Source: Actinokineospora pegani
GTDB taxonomy: Bacteria; Actinomycetota; Actinomycetes; Mycobacteriales; Pseudonocardiaceae
Assembly (NCBI RefSeq): GCF_009745975.1
Contig: NZ_WHOL01000107.1
Coordinates: forward strand, 186,001 to 250,000
DNA: 64,000 bases
Reading direction: 5' to 3'
The notes below the pieces were generated by a model, which saw only the letters and a list, made by a program, of their open reading frames with translations, had not been told where the DNA came from and did not search any database. Of this stretch, positions 33,808 through 42,663 are shown piece after piece (the first letter of the stretch is position 1; every line of letters begins with the position of its first letter). The position numbers and the translations under genes were made by a program.

Positions 33808-34599
33808 TCAGGCGAAACTGAGCTGCCCCTGCACGTCCACCCGCGCCCCGAGGTCGCCGAGCCGGAAGTGGCGCCTGCACAGGACCTGATAACGCACCGT
33901 AGTTGAGGCGTGGTCGACTTGTTCGGGGGTGTCATCGCTGTGCGTGATAAACCGAGCTGTCTCCGTGTCGGCGACGACCACCGTGTCCCCTTCGCGGATG
34001 ATCTTGCCGGCCACCACCCTGGCGTTGAACCGCGCGGGCAGCCCGCACCAGCACAGCACGTCGACCTGCACCGGCTGCAGCTCGTCGGCCAGCTCGAACA
34101 GCCGCGCCGCCCCCGGGAACAGCCTGCTGCGGAAGTCCGTGGCGATCCCGAAGCAGTACACGTCGACCTGGTGGTCGTCGGCCAGCGCCGCGAGCTGGTC
34201 GACCTGCGCCGGGGTGAGGAACTGCGCCTCGTCGACGATCAGGTAGTCCACGCCCCGGCCCGCCGCCCACTGCTCGCGCACCAGCGACCGCAGGTCGACC
34301 TCCGCGTGCACCTCGACCGCCTCCCGGGTGATCCCGATGCGGCTGGTGATCTGCGGGCGCCCCGACCGGTCCAGGTGCACCAGCAGCAGCCCGCGGCGGC
34401 CCTGCCTGGCGTGGTTGTGGTCCACCTGCAGCGCCAGCGTCGACTTCCCGCAGTCCATCGGCCCGTAGTAGAACCGCAGGTGGCCCACCACCGGCATGGA
34501 CCGCCGCGACCCCGAGGCCGGGACCGCCGACAGCGCGTCGGTCGGGTCGTGCGGGGACCCGGGGTGGACGGGGGCGGGGGTGCTGGGCTCGGCGCTCAC
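33808..34599 (-). CDS. tdk: thymidine kinase (type II)
   Basis: The protein has the Walker A loop GPMDCGKST, the Walker B-like VDYLIVDEAQFL, the lasso-region zinc Cys residues (LCWCGLPARFNARVV and LCRRHF) and a length typical of TK1-like enzymes. It phosphorylates thymidine for salvage. GTG at 34599 lies 11 bases after the stop of the transporter gene and gives 263 residues with a Pro/Ser-rich leader. An ATG at 34497 (MPVVGHLRF) would give the classical length of about 229 and may be the true start. The gene follows the UMF1-type transporter on the same strand. Confidence 0.88.
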   Translation of the reverse strand: MSAEPSTPAPVHPGSPHDPTDALSAVPASGSRRSMPVVGHLRFYYGPMDCGKSTLALQVDHNHARQGRRGLLLVHLDRSGRPQITSRIGITREAVEVHAEVDLRSLVREQWAAGRGVDYLIVDEAQFLTPAQVDQLAALADDHQVDVYCFGIATDFRSRLFPGAARLFELADELQPVQVDVLCWCGLPARFNARVVAGKIIREGDTVVVADTETARFITHSDDTPEQVDHASTTVRYQVLCRRHFRLGDLGARVDVQGQLSFA

Positions 34600-34610
34600 G
34601 GCGTCAGACC

Positions 34611-36038
34611 CTAGAGCAAGTCCGGCGGGCGGTTGCCGACCGCGGCGATGGCGCGCCTCACCGGCACGAACGCCATCAGCACCAGGCCGATGACGAAGAA
34701 CACCACCAGCGAGATGATCGCGTACCGGTAGGAGCCCGTCATCGAGGCCATCACCGCGAACAGCAGCGGCCCCAGCCACGACGTCGCCCGCTCGCCGATC
34801 TCGTAGACCGAGAAGTACTGCGCCTCCTTGCCCGGCGGCACCATCTGCGAGAACAGCGACCGCGACAGCGCGTTCGTCCCGCCCAGGACCAAGCCGATGC
34901 CCCCGGCCAGCGCGTAGAACTGGAGGGCCTGCCCGGCCTGCACGAAGTAGGCGAAGCCGACCACCACCACCCACACCGCCAAGCTGCCCATGATCGTCTT
35001 CTTGGCGCCGACCCGCTTGGCCACCTGCCCGTGCAGCAGCCCGCCGATGAACGCCACGAACTGCACGATCAGGATCGTGGTGATCAGCACGTCGGTCTCG
35101 AACCCGAGCTCCTCGGACCCGTACTGGGCCGAGACGTTGGCGACCGTGGCGATGCCGTCGGTGTAGATCAGGTAGGTGCCCAGGAACGCCAGGGTCAGCG
35201 GGAACGCCTTCGCGTGGCGCAGCGTGTCGCGCAGCTCCCGGAACCCCGCGGTCAGCGCGCTGCCCTCGACCGGGGCCAGGTGGGAGCGGTCGTGGTGCCC
35301 GCGCAGCCGCCGCAGCGGGATCAGGGTGAACAGCGACCACCAGACGCCCGAGGTCACGAACGCGATCTGCGCGGCCTGCCCCTCGGTGATGCCGATGCTG
35401 TCGCGGAACAGGTAGACCGCCAGTTGCAGCGCCAGCGCCACCCCGCCGCCGAGGTAGCCGAACGCCCACCCGTTGGTCGAGAGGCGGTCGCGCTCGTCGG
35501 CCGCGGCGATCTCGGGCAGGTAGGAGTAGTAGATGACCACCGAGGTGCCGTAGCCGATGTTGCCCAGGGTGAACAGCACCACCCCCAGGCCCCAGTTGCC
35601 GCCGGAGACCAGGGCCATCGCCGCGGTGGCCACCGACCCGCCGATGGCGAACCCGGCCAGCAGCGGCTTCTTGTTCGTCGACCGGTCGGCGATCGCGCCC
35701 ATCAGCGGCACGACGAGCACCTGGATGACCGTGGCCACGCTGAGCAGGTAGCCCCACAGCGACCCGGCGGGCAGGTGCAGGCCGAACAGGGAGATGTCGC
35801 AGTTGACGAGCCTGTTGCCGTCCCCGGCCGCGTCCACGCACGGCGTGGGGCCGTTGGTGGCCGTGTCCGCCTCGGCGGCCGTCGCGGCCACGCTGGTGAG
35901 GTAGAGCGAGCCGAACACGGTGGTCACCGAGGTGGGGAACACCGAGTTCGCCCAGTCGTACCAGCACCACCCCCGTTGTTCGCGGCGGCGGGCCTGCGCC
36001 TCGTCCGCCGGGGGTGCGCCCTCGTCGACCGTGCTCAC
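34611..36038 (-). CDS. UMF1/Atg22-family MFS transporter
   Basis: The 475-residue membrane protein has about 12 segments and UMF1 features: an N-terminal CWYDWANSVFPTSVTTVFGSLYL, an MFS motif A-like PLMGAIADRSTNKKPLL and the C-terminal GGTNALSRSLFSQMVPPGKEAQYFSVYEIGERATSWLGPLLF, which is diagnostic. The family resembles fungal vacuolar amino acid effluxer Atg22, but its bacterial substrate is uncertain. GTG at 36038 has GGAGG 9 bases upstream. Thymidine kinase follows 11 bases after. Confidence 0.88.
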   Translation of the reverse strand: MSTVDEGAPPADEAQARRREQRGWCWYDWANSVFPTSVTTVFGSLYLTSVAATAAEADTATNGPTPCVDAAGDGNRLVNCDISLFGLHLPAGSLWGYLLSVATVIQVLVVPLMGAIADRSTNKKPLLAGFAIGGSVATAAMALVSGGNWGLGVVLFTLGNIGYGTSVVIYYSYLPEIAAADERDRLSTNGWAFGYLGGGVALALQLAVYLFRDSIGITEGQAAQIAFVTSGVWWSLFTLIPLRRLRGHHDRSHLAPVEGSALTAGFRELRDTLRHAKAFPLTLAFLGTYLIYTDGIATVANVSAQYGSEELGFETDVLITTILIVQFVAFIGGLLHGQVAKRVGAKKTIMGSLAVWVVVVGFAYFVQAGQALQFYALAGGIGLVLGGTNALSRSLFSQMVPPGKEAQYFSVYEIGERATSWLGPLLFAVMASMTGSYRYAIISLVVFFVIGLVLMAFVPVRRAIAAVGNRPPDLL

Positions 36039-36281
36039 GTGCGGTGCCTCCTGACCTGGTGGGTGACGCGGAGGGTACGGCGTGCCCGCGCGGCGCGGTC
36101 GGGCCGGCACACAGCCGATGCCCAACGTTCACCCGCCGCCGCCGAACAGCCCACACCGTGTACCCCCGAAAAGGGGTACGCCCGTTCGTGGGCGCACGCG
36201 GTTGCGGGTGGCGACCAGTGATGCCGGTGTGCCCGATGAGGTGATTGTGGACAGTGGGGCGGCCGCTTACCGTCGAGGGGC

Positions 36282-36938
36282 ATGGCTGGTCAACGAGGGT
36301 TCGCCCGGTTGCTGACACCGCTCGCCGCCCTCGCCGCGGTCTGGGCGGGCGCGGCCGCGGCCTCGGCCGACCCCGGGCACGGCGACTGGCACCGCCTGCG
36401 CCAGTGCGAGTCCGGCGGCCGCTACGGCATCGCCACCGGCAACGGCTACTACGGCGCCTACCAGTTCGACCTGCCCACCTGGCGCAGCGTCGGCGGCGCG
36501 GGCATGCCGCACCAGGCCGCACCCGCCGAACAGGACTACCGCGCCCTCTACCTCTACCGCATGCGGGGCTGGCAGCCCTGGGAGTGCGCGCGCAAGCTCG
36601 GCCTGCGCCCCGACGCCGACGCGGGCAGCAAACGCGTCCCCACCCGCGCCGAGTCCGCCCACATCGGCGGCGACCCCACCCCGGCGCCGCCCCCACCTGC
36701 CGGAACGCCCCCGTGGCCGGGCGTCGTCTACACCTACGGCGACTGCGCCGACGCCCTGCGCGTCTGGCAACTGCGCATGAACACCAACGGCTACGACTTC
36801 GAGGGCACCGGCTGCTACTACGCCGAGACCCGGACCGCCGTGCTCGCCCTGCAGCGCGCCAACGGCATCAACGACTCCGGCAAGCTCGGCCCCACGACCT
36901 GGCGCGCCGCCTGGGAGGGCTCCCCGCCCCGGCGGTGA
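36282..36938 (+). CDS. Rpf-like transglycosylase with peptidoglycan-binding domain
   Basis: The 218-residue secreted protein has a signal peptide (cleavage near ASA-DPG, residue 29). An Rpf/transglycosylase-like domain follows (WHRLRQCESGGRYGIATGNGYYGAYQFDLPTWRSVGG, catalytic Glu about 43), then a Pro-rich linker and a C-terminal peptidoglycan-binding-like domain (RVWQLRMNTNGYDF...TRTAVLALQRANGINDSGKLGPTTW). Rpf proteins cleave peptidoglycan and promote resuscitation and growth. Cys pairs in the Rpf domain and the C-terminal domain may form disulfides. Confidence 0.9.
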   Translation: MAGQRGFARLLTPLAALAAVWAGAAAASADPGHGDWHRLRQCESGGRYGIATGNGYYGAYQFDLPTWRSVGGAGMPHQAAPAEQDYRALYLYRMRGWQPWECARKLGLRPDADAGSKRVPTRAESAHIGGDPTPAPPPPAGTPPWPGVVYTYGDCADALRVWQLRMNTNGYDFEGTGCYYAETRTAVLALQRANGINDSGKLGPTTWRAAWEGSPPRR

Positions 36939-36975
36939 CCCCCTCGGGGGTGGCGCGAGGCCACCCCCCGAGGGG
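36939..36975. terminator. bidirectional GC-rich hairpin
   Basis: CCCCCTCGGGGGTGGC pairs with GCCACCCCCCGAGGGGG with one bulged base. It starts right after the Rpf-like gene stop and serves the convergent hydrolase gene as well. Confidence 0.7.
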
Positions 36976-36983
36976 GCGTTCGA

Positions 36984-37916
36984 TCACGCCGCGGCGATGA
37001 TCCGGTACCACGGGTCGGACTGCAGCGCCGCCAGCACCGAGGCGGGCAGCATCGGCTCCAGCGACTCGCGCGCGGTGACCACCGCGGCGCGCGGGCTGGC
37101 CCCGCCGAGCAGTTGCTGGATCTGCCACGGCGTGCCCACCGGGATGGGCAGCGGCGGGCCGTAGCTGATCCGCGGCGGCTGGGTGTGGAAGGTCAGCCCG
37201 TCACCGGTGTCGACCGCCGGGTCGAGCACGTAGGCGTGGTCGCCGCTGGCGTAGCCGATCAGGCCGTTGGCGAACGCGGCCAGGTTGGTGATCATGTTGG
37301 TGGAGTTGCAGATGCCGTCGTTCTCGTTGCACACGTCGCGCACCGGGATGTCGCCGAAGTCGCGCCCGCCGAGCATCGTCACCCCGGGCAGGAACGTGGG
37401 CAGGTTCGTCTCGATGCCCCCGGCCACGCCGCCGCGGCCGCCGTCGCCGAAGGACCGGCGCGGGTTGCCGTAGAGCGTGCCCGACAGCAGGTGGTGCGGG
37501 ATGACGGTGCTGTTCGCGTACTGCTCGAGCACCTCGCCCGCCACCACCGCGCCCTCGGAGTACCCGGCCAGCCGCAGGTGCGTCTGCGGGCACGCCGCGT
37601 GGTGCGCCCGCACCGCGGCGTCGAGCTTGGCCGCGCCCTCCGCCACCGACTCGTCCAGCGCCTTGTCGTCCACCACCGGGAACACGCCCGTGTAGTAGGG
37701 GACCTCGATGATCTGGTATCCCGGCGGCGGGTTCTGGTTGAACGCCGACGCCCGCCAGTTGGCCAGCGTCTCACCGTTGCCGTACCCGTCAGTCTCGAAC
37801 ACCGCGATGTCCGCGCACGCGACCGCCCCCGGCGTGGCGCTCGCCTGGGGAACCACGGCCACGGTCGCGGCGGCCGCGACCGCCGTGACCGCGACGAGCG
37901 GGGTCTTCCACTTCAT
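36984..37916 (-). CDS. secreted PE-PPE/cutinase-like serine hydrolase
   Basis: The 310-residue protein begins with a signal peptide (KWKTPLVAVTAVAAAATVAVVPQASA). Its alpha/beta hydrolase domain has the nucleophile elbow LAGYSEGAVVAG (Ser about 137), an Asp in the Cys-flanked VCNENDGICN and His in SGDHAYVLDP, matching the PE-PPE-domain hydrolases of actinobacteria. It probably cleaves ester bonds in extracellular lipids or esters. ATG at 37916 is the start of the signal peptide, with GGAG upstream. The promoter region holds a palindrome at 38042-38059. Confidence 0.85.
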   Translation of the reverse strand: MKWKTPLVAVTAVAAAATVAVVPQASATPGAVACADIAVFETDGYGNGETLANWRASAFNQNPPPGYQIIEVPYYTGVFPVVDDKALDESVAEGAAKLDAAVRAHHAACPQTHLRLAGYSEGAVVAGEVLEQYANSTVIPHHLLSGTLYGNPRRSFGDGGRGGVAGGIETNLPTFLPGVTMLGGRDFGDIPVRDVCNENDGICNSTNMITNLAAFANGLIGYASGDHAYVLDPAVDTGDGLTFHTQPPRISYGPPLPIPVGTPWQIQQLLGGASPRAAVVTARESLEPMLPASVLAALQSDPWYRIIAAA

Positions 37917-38041
37917 GTGCACTCCAGCTTGTTCCGGTCGAGCCGTGTCAGCAAGACACGAGCACTTTCCCCGCACTCGACCGTGATCCGGGAGCGCGCG
38001 GCCGGGACATGCCATGACCTCGGCGAGGCGCCGACGTTTCT

Positions 38042-38059
38042 ATGTACACCAACGTACAT
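38042..38059. promoter_or_regulatory. palindrome ATGTAC-N6-GTACAT upstream of the hydrolase gene
   Basis: This perfect 6+6 inverted repeat lies in an AT-rich spot 126 bases before the hydrolase start and just after the stop of the phosphodiesterase gene. It resembles the operator of a dimeric regulator; no regulator gene is adjacent. Confidence 0.4.
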
Positions 38060-38087
38060 CAATGATAGCGTGCCGCCACCGCGGCGC

Positions 38088-38873
38088 TCAGCCCCACTGA
38101 CGGCGTTCGACCAGCACGTCCCGCAGCACCGGGGGGTTGTCCGTCATCAGCCCGTCCACCCCCAGGTCCAGCAGTCGGTGCATCGTCGGCGCGTCGTCGA
38201 TCGTCCACACGTGCACCTCCGCCCCCCGCCGCTTCGCCGCGGTGATCAGGCGGGCGTCGACCACCGTCAGGAACCCCTGCCGGACCGGCACCTGGGCCAC
38301 CAGCGGCCGCGGGGACAGCCGCGACGGCAGGACGGGGAGGCGGCCGGAGGCCCACAGGCCCAGCATGGCGCGCACGCCCATCGACGTCAGGGCCCGCGGA
38401 CCCGCCATGGCGCGCACGCGGGCCATGCGGGCCTCGGAGAACGACGCCAGGCACACCCGCCCCCAGGCGTCGGCCTCGGCCAGCACGTCCAGCACCGGCT
38501 CGATGGCGCGGTCGGCCTTGATGTCGATGTTCAACCGCGCCCCGGGGACGGCGGCGAGCAGCTCGGCCAGGGTCGGCAGCGGCTCGCGGCCCGCGATGTT
38601 GGCGCGCCGCACGAGGTCCCACGGCTGGGCGGCGATCGGGCCGGTGGCGTCGGTGGTGCGGTCCAGCAGCGGGTCGTGGTGGACCACGGCCACCCCGTCG
38701 CTGGTGGCGTGGACGTCGGTCTCGAGGTAGGTGTAGCCCTCGGCGACGGCGCGGCGGAACGCCGACAGGGAGTTCTCCATGCCCGCCAGGTCGTCGCGGT
38801 GCCAGCCGCGGTGCACGAACGCCCTGGGGTGCGGCCCGGCCAGGAAACCGTGGGTGCGGGGTTCTGTCAGCAC
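38088..38873 (-). CDS. glycerophosphodiester phosphodiesterase
   Basis: The 261-residue GDPD-family TIM barrel has the conserved FVHRGW, ENSLSAFRRAVAEGYTYLETDVHATSDGVAVVHHDPLLDRTT, LNIDIKAD and C-terminal VHVWTIDDAPTMHRLLDLGVDGLMTDNP. Both catalytic His residues (HRG and HHDP) and the metal-binding Glu/Asp of ETDVH are present. It hydrolyses glycerophosphodiesters to glycerol-3-phosphate. There is no signal peptide, so it is cytoplasmic. GTG at 38873 gives the standard length. Confidence 0.93.
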   Translation of the reverse strand: MLTEPRTHGFLAGPHPRAFVHRGWHRDDLAGMENSLSAFRRAVAEGYTYLETDVHATSDGVAVVHHDPLLDRTTDATGPIAAQPWDLVRRANIAGREPLPTLAELLAAVPGARLNIDIKADRAIEPVLDVLAEADAWGRVCLASFSEARMARVRAMAGPRALTSMGVRAMLGLWASGRLPVLPSRLSPRPLVAQVPVRQGFLTVVDARLITAAKRRGAEVHVWTIDDAPTMHRLLDLGVDGLMTDNPPVLRDVLVERRQWG

Positions 38874-38940
38874 GCCAACGAGTGTGCCCCAGCGGCGTGG
38901 CCCGGGAGTGGCGCGGCGGTGTCCGCTAGCGTCCGGGAAC

Positions 38941-39294
38941 ATGACCGAACCCCTGACCGCGCCCGCCCGCCGGGGCGCGCCCCGGCACTGCGGCTGGTGC
39001 GGGCTGGAGATCGGCGGCGACGCCCGCGGCGGGCGGCCCCGCCGCTACTGCGCCCAGTCCTGCCGCCAGCGCGCCTACGAGCGGCGGTCGGCCGTGCAGC
39101 GCGGCGGACTGCCCGAGGACGCCGTGGTGCTCTCCGCCGGGGAGTTGGCCGACCTGCAGGACCGGTTGTTCCAGCTCCGGTGCGCCGCCGAGGACATCGT
39201 CACCGCTATGGGTGACGGCGTGTCCCCCGATGAGCTGCGGAACCTTGCCGAGCGTGTCGGCTCGGCCGCGCAGGGCCTCGAACGTCTACGCTGA
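38941..39294 (+). CDS. small zinc-ribbon-type protein
   Basis: The 117-residue protein has an N-terminal metal-binding module HCGWCGLEIGGDARGGRPRRYCAQSCRQRAYERRSA. The paired Cys (C-x2-C and C-x3-C) and the YCAQSCRQRAYERR tail are the pattern of a short zinc finger often seen in small actinobacterial proteins. The rest is helical (ELADLQDRLFQLRCAAEDIV). Nucleic-acid binding is likely but unproven. It lies 76 bases before a diguanylate cyclase gene. Confidence 0.75.
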   Translation: MTEPLTAPARRGAPRHCGWCGLEIGGDARGGRPRRYCAQSCRQRAYERRSAVQRGGLPEDAVVLSAGELADLQDRLFQLRCAAEDIVTAMGDGVSPDELRNLAERVGSAAQGLERLR

Positions 39295-39370
39295 ACGGCA
39301 CCGGTCCACTACCCTACGTGCGCGAGTCTCGCGGACCGAGCCGCAGGGACAACGGGGTGAGGAGGCCGGG

Positions 39371-41071
39371 GTGACACACCCTCCGGGGGACCCGTCCGCG
39401 GTGCTGGCCACGACCGACGCCGCCTTCGCGCTGACCGACCTGGACGCGCAGGTGCGGTGGGCCAACCCCGCGATGGCCGACCTGCTGGGCATGACCACCG
39501 ACCAGGTCCTCGGCCGCTCGCTGACCGCCCTGCTGCCCGGCGCCCCGAACAGCCCCCAGGGCGACGGCGCCGAGGACGTCGTGGTCTCCCTGCCCCGCCC
39601 CGACGGCGCCGGGCACCGCTGGCTCGAGGTCCACTGCACCAAGTCCCACGACGAGCTACTCCTCTACCGGGTCACCGACGTCACCCGGTGGCGGGCCCGC
39701 GAACTCGACAGCGCCGGGCTCGCCGGGCACCAGGACGAGCTGCTGCGCCTGGTCGACGAGGACCCGCTCACCGGCCTGCCCAACCGCCGCGCCCTGACCC
39801 GCGAGCTCGAGCGCCAGCTCGCCCTGGGCGCGCGCGGGGCCTTCCTGCTGCTCGACCTCGACCACTTCAAGGACATCAACGACCTGCACGGCCACCCCAC
39901 CGGCGACCGGGTCATGTGCGCGCTGGCCTCGCTGCTGCGCGACCGCACCGGCCCGGGCCAGATCCTCGGGCGCCTGTCCGGCGACGAGTTCGCCGCCGTG
40001 CTCCCCGACGTCGACGAGCGCGCCGCGGTGGCCACCGCCGACCGGCTGCGCAACGCCATCGCCGCCATCCCCATGTCCGGGGTCGCCGGGGCGTCGCGGG
40101 TCACCGTCAGCATCGGCATCGCCATGTTCGGCTCCGGCGTCGGCTGGGACGAGGTCCTCGCCTTCGCCGACATGGCCCTCTACGCCTCCAAGGCCGCGGG
40201 CCGCAACCGGGCCACCGTCTACGAGCAGGGCCACTACCAGGACACCGCGCTGCGGGTCACCGTCGTCGAGCGGGTCCGGGCCGCGCTGCGCGACGGCGGG
40301 TTCACCCTGCACGCCATGCCCATGGTCAAGCTCGCCTCCGGCCGGGTCATCGGCCACGAGCTGCTGCTGCGCCTCGAGGACGGCCGCGAGCCCCGGCTGG
40401 GCCCCGGCGAGTTCCTGCTCGCCGCCGAGCGCTCCGACCTGGTCTTCGAGATCGACCGGTGGGTCGCCGACAAGGCGATCCAGGCCCTCGTCGAGCACCC
40501 GTGGCCGGGGCTGCGGTTCAACGTCAACGTCTCCGGCCGCACCCTCGAGGACGAGGACTTCGGCGACTTCGTCCTCGACCGGCTCACCGCCGCCGGGGTC
40601 GCCCCCGGCCGGTTGGGCTTCGAGATCACCGAGACCGCCGCGGTCACCAACCTCGACGCCGCCCGCTCCCTGGCCCAGCAGCTGCGCGCGTCGGGCTGCC
40701 GGATCACCCTCGACGACTTCGGGTCCGGGTTCGGCTCGTTCGTGCACCTCAAGCAGCTCCCCATCACCGGGCTCAAGATCGACGGCGAGTTCATCCGCGG
40801 CATCGACTACGGCTCCCGCGACACCGTGCTCGTGCAGGGCCTGGTCGACATCGCCCGCGGCCTGGGTCTGTCGGTGGTGGCCGAGTGGGTCGAGCGCGCC
40901 AGCCAGGTCGAGGCCCTGTCCCGGCTCGGCGTGCGCGTCGCCCAGGGCTTCCACCTCGGCAAGCCCGAACCGCTCGAGGACCTGCTCTCACGCCCGCACG
41001 GGGTGTGGATGCGCAAGCCGGTGCTCATGCAGGACATCCCCCCGCAGCCCCCGGCCACCCCCGCGCAGTAG
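39371..41071 (+). CDS. PAS-GGDEF-EAL cyclic-di-GMP protein
   Basis: The 566-residue cytoplasmic protein has an N-terminal PAS domain (about 10-115; DAAFALTDLDAQVRWANPAMADLLGM), a GGDEF domain (DEDPLTGLPNRRALTREL, signature LSGDEF about residue 205) and an EAL domain (about 300-550; GHELLLRLE, NVNVSGRTL, EITETAA, DDFGSGFGS, LKIDGEFI, QGFHLGKPEP). SGDEF is a tolerated cyclase variant. EAL reads ELL, but the other metal and substrate residues (N, E, DD, K, E) are present, so phosphodiesterase activity is plausible. GTG at 39371 follows GAGGAGG. Confidence 0.92.
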   Translation: MTHPPGDPSAVLATTDAAFALTDLDAQVRWANPAMADLLGMTTDQVLGRSLTALLPGAPNSPQGDGAEDVVVSLPRPDGAGHRWLEVHCTKSHDELLLYRVTDVTRWRARELDSAGLAGHQDELLRLVDEDPLTGLPNRRALTRELERQLALGARGAFLLLDLDHFKDINDLHGHPTGDRVMCALASLLRDRTGPGQILGRLSGDEFAAVLPDVDERAAVATADRLRNAIAAIPMSGVAGASRVTVSIGIAMFGSGVGWDEVLAFADMALYASKAAGRNRATVYEQGHYQDTALRVTVVERVRAALRDGGFTLHAMPMVKLASGRVIGHELLLRLEDGREPRLGPGEFLLAAERSDLVFEIDRWVADKAIQALVEHPWPGLRFNVNVSGRTLEDEDFGDFVLDRLTAAGVAPGRLGFEITETAAVTNLDAARSLAQQLRASGCRITLDDFGSGFGSFVHLKQLPITGLKIDGEFIRGIDYGSRDTVLVQGLVDIARGLGLSVVAEWVERASQVEALSRLGVRVAQGFHLGKPEPLEDLLSRPHGVWMRKPVLMQDIPPQPPATPAQ

Positions 41072-41097
41072 GGTCGCCGCCTCGGAGGTGGTGCCCG

Positions 41098-41913
41098 GTG
41101 GGAGTCGCCCGCGCTGATCTGCGCGCGGACTGCGCGTCGTGCGTCGGCCTGTGCTGCGTCGTGCCCGCGTTCGCCCGCTCCGCGGACTTCGCCGCCGACA
41201 AACCGGCCGGGACCCCCTGCCCGAACCTGGGTGCGGACTCCCGCTGCGGCATCCACACCGAACTCCGCCGCAGCGGGTACGCCGGGTGCGTGGTCTACGA
41301 CTGCTTCGGCGCGGGCCAGTGGATCACCCGCGAGGTCCTCGGCCCCGACGGCTCCCGCACCGACCCGCGCCTGGCCACCCTGTTCCCCGCCGTCCGCGAC
41401 CTGCACGAACTGCTCGCCCACCTCGCCGAGGCCCAGACCTGGGACGCCGCGGCCGCCCTGCGCCCCGCCCTGGCCGACGCCGAGGCCGAGGTCCGCGCCG
41501 CTCGCGCCCGCGCCCCCGAGGTCGACCTCGACGCCCTGCGCGCCGAGGTCTCCGCCCTGCTCCTGGCGGCGGGGGAGAAGGTGCGCGGCCCCGAACGGGC
41601 GGCAGGCCGCCCCCGGCCCGGGGCCGACCTCCGCCACGCCAACCTGCGCGGCGCCATGCTCCTCGAGGCCCGCCTGCGCGGCGCCGACCTGCGCGCGGCC
41701 AACCTGCGCGGGGCCCTCCTCGTCGGCGCCGACCTGCGCTCGGCGGACCTGCGCGAAGCCGACGTCATCGGCGCCGACCTGCGCGCGGCCGACCTGCGCG
41801 GCGCGGACCTGCGCGGCGCCCTGTTCCTCACCGCCGCCCAACTCGAGTCCGCCCGCGGCGACACCACCACCCGCCTGCCCGCACCCCTGACCCACCCCGG
41901 CCACTGGGCGTGA
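41098..41913 (+). CDS. Cys-cluster (YkgJ-like) plus pentapeptide-repeat protein
   Basis: The 271-residue protein has two parts. The N-terminal part (to about residue 85) has a Cys-rich metal-chelating pattern (RADCASCVGLCCVV, PCPNLGADSRCGIH, CVVYDCFGAGQ). The C-terminal part (about 180-255) has about 12 pentapeptide repeats of A-D/N-L-R-x (e.g. LRGADLRAANLRGALLVGADLRSADLREA) forming a right-handed quadrilateral beta-helix. The pairing is seen in several actinobacteria, but its function is unknown. GTG start with a GGAGG site upstream. It overlaps the following methyltransferase gene by 4 bases. Confidence 0.85.
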   Translation: MGVARADLRADCASCVGLCCVVPAFARSADFAADKPAGTPCPNLGADSRCGIHTELRRSGYAGCVVYDCFGAGQWITREVLGPDGSRTDPRLATLFPAVRDLHELLAHLAEAQTWDAAAALRPALADAEAEVRAARARAPEVDLDALRAEVSALLLAAGEKVRGPERAAGRPRPGADLRHANLRGAMLLEARLRGADLRAANLRGALLVGADLRSADLREADVIGADLRAADLRGADLRGALFLTAAQLESARGDTTTRLPAPLTHPGHWA

Positions 41914-42659
41914 CGCCCGAGGAGGTCGTCGCCGACCTGCGCGCCGCCGGGTGCGTGTTCGCCGAGGACGAGGCCGGGTTGCTGCTGGAGACCGGTGCCG
42001 AAGGGCTCGCCGAGCGCGTGCGGCGGCGGGTGGCGGGGGAGCCGCTGGAACACCTGCTGGGGTGGGCCGCCTTCGACGGGGCGCGGGTCCCCGTCGACAC
42101 CGGTGTGTTCGTGCCTCGGCGGCGAACCGAGTACCTGGTGGACCTGGCCGCGCCGCTGCTCGGCCCCGGGGACGTGGCCGTCGACCTGTGCTGCGGCTGC
42201 GGCGCCGTCGGGATCGCGCTGGCCGCCCGGGTGCCCGGCGCCGAGGTCCACGCCGCCGACCTCGACCCGGTCGCCACCGCCTGCGCGGCCCGGTCGCTGC
42301 CGCGCGTGCACACCGGCGACCTGTTCGCCGCCCTCCCACCCGACCTGCGCGGCCGCGTCGCGGTGATCGCCGTCAACGCCCCCTACGTGCCGACCGACGA
42401 GATCGCGATGATGCCCGCCGAGGCCCGCGACCACGAACCCCGCACCGCCCTCGACGGCGGCCACGACGGAGTCGGCTTCCACCGCCGCATCACCGCCGAG
42501 GCCCCGCACTGGCTCGCCCCCGGCGGCCACCTGCTCATCGAGACCAGCCGCCGCCAGGCCCCGCTCACCGCCGCCGCCCTCACCGAGGCGGGCCTGACCA
42601 CCCAGGTCCACCACGATCCCGAACGCGACTCGACCATCGCCCACGGCACGGCACAATGA
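41910..42659 (+). CDS. HemK/PrmC-like N5-glutamine methyltransferase paralogue
   Basis: The 249-residue protein resembles PrmC: an N-terminal helical domain with LLGWAAFDGARVPVDTGVFVPRRRTEYLVDLA (the PrmC R-x-x-T-E signature), the SAM motif DLCCGCGAVGIALAA and the active-site motif as NAPYVPTDEI. The canonical motif is NPPY; Ala for Pro is unusual and may mean a substrate other than release factors. GTG start overlaps the pentapeptide-repeat gene stop. It is probably a paralogue rather than the housekeeping PrmC. Confidence 0.85.
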   Translation: MTPEEVVADLRAAGCVFAEDEAGLLLETGAEGLAERVRRRVAGEPLEHLLGWAAFDGARVPVDTGVFVPRRRTEYLVDLAAPLLGPGDVAVDLCCGCGAVGIALAARVPGAEVHAADLDPVATACAARSLPRVHTGDLFAALPPDLRGRVAVIAVNAPYVPTDEIAMMPAEARDHEPRTALDGGHDGVGFHRRITAEAPHWLAPGGHLLIETSRRQAPLTAAALTEAGLTTQVHHDPERDSTIAHGTAQ

Positions 42660-42663
42660 CCAG

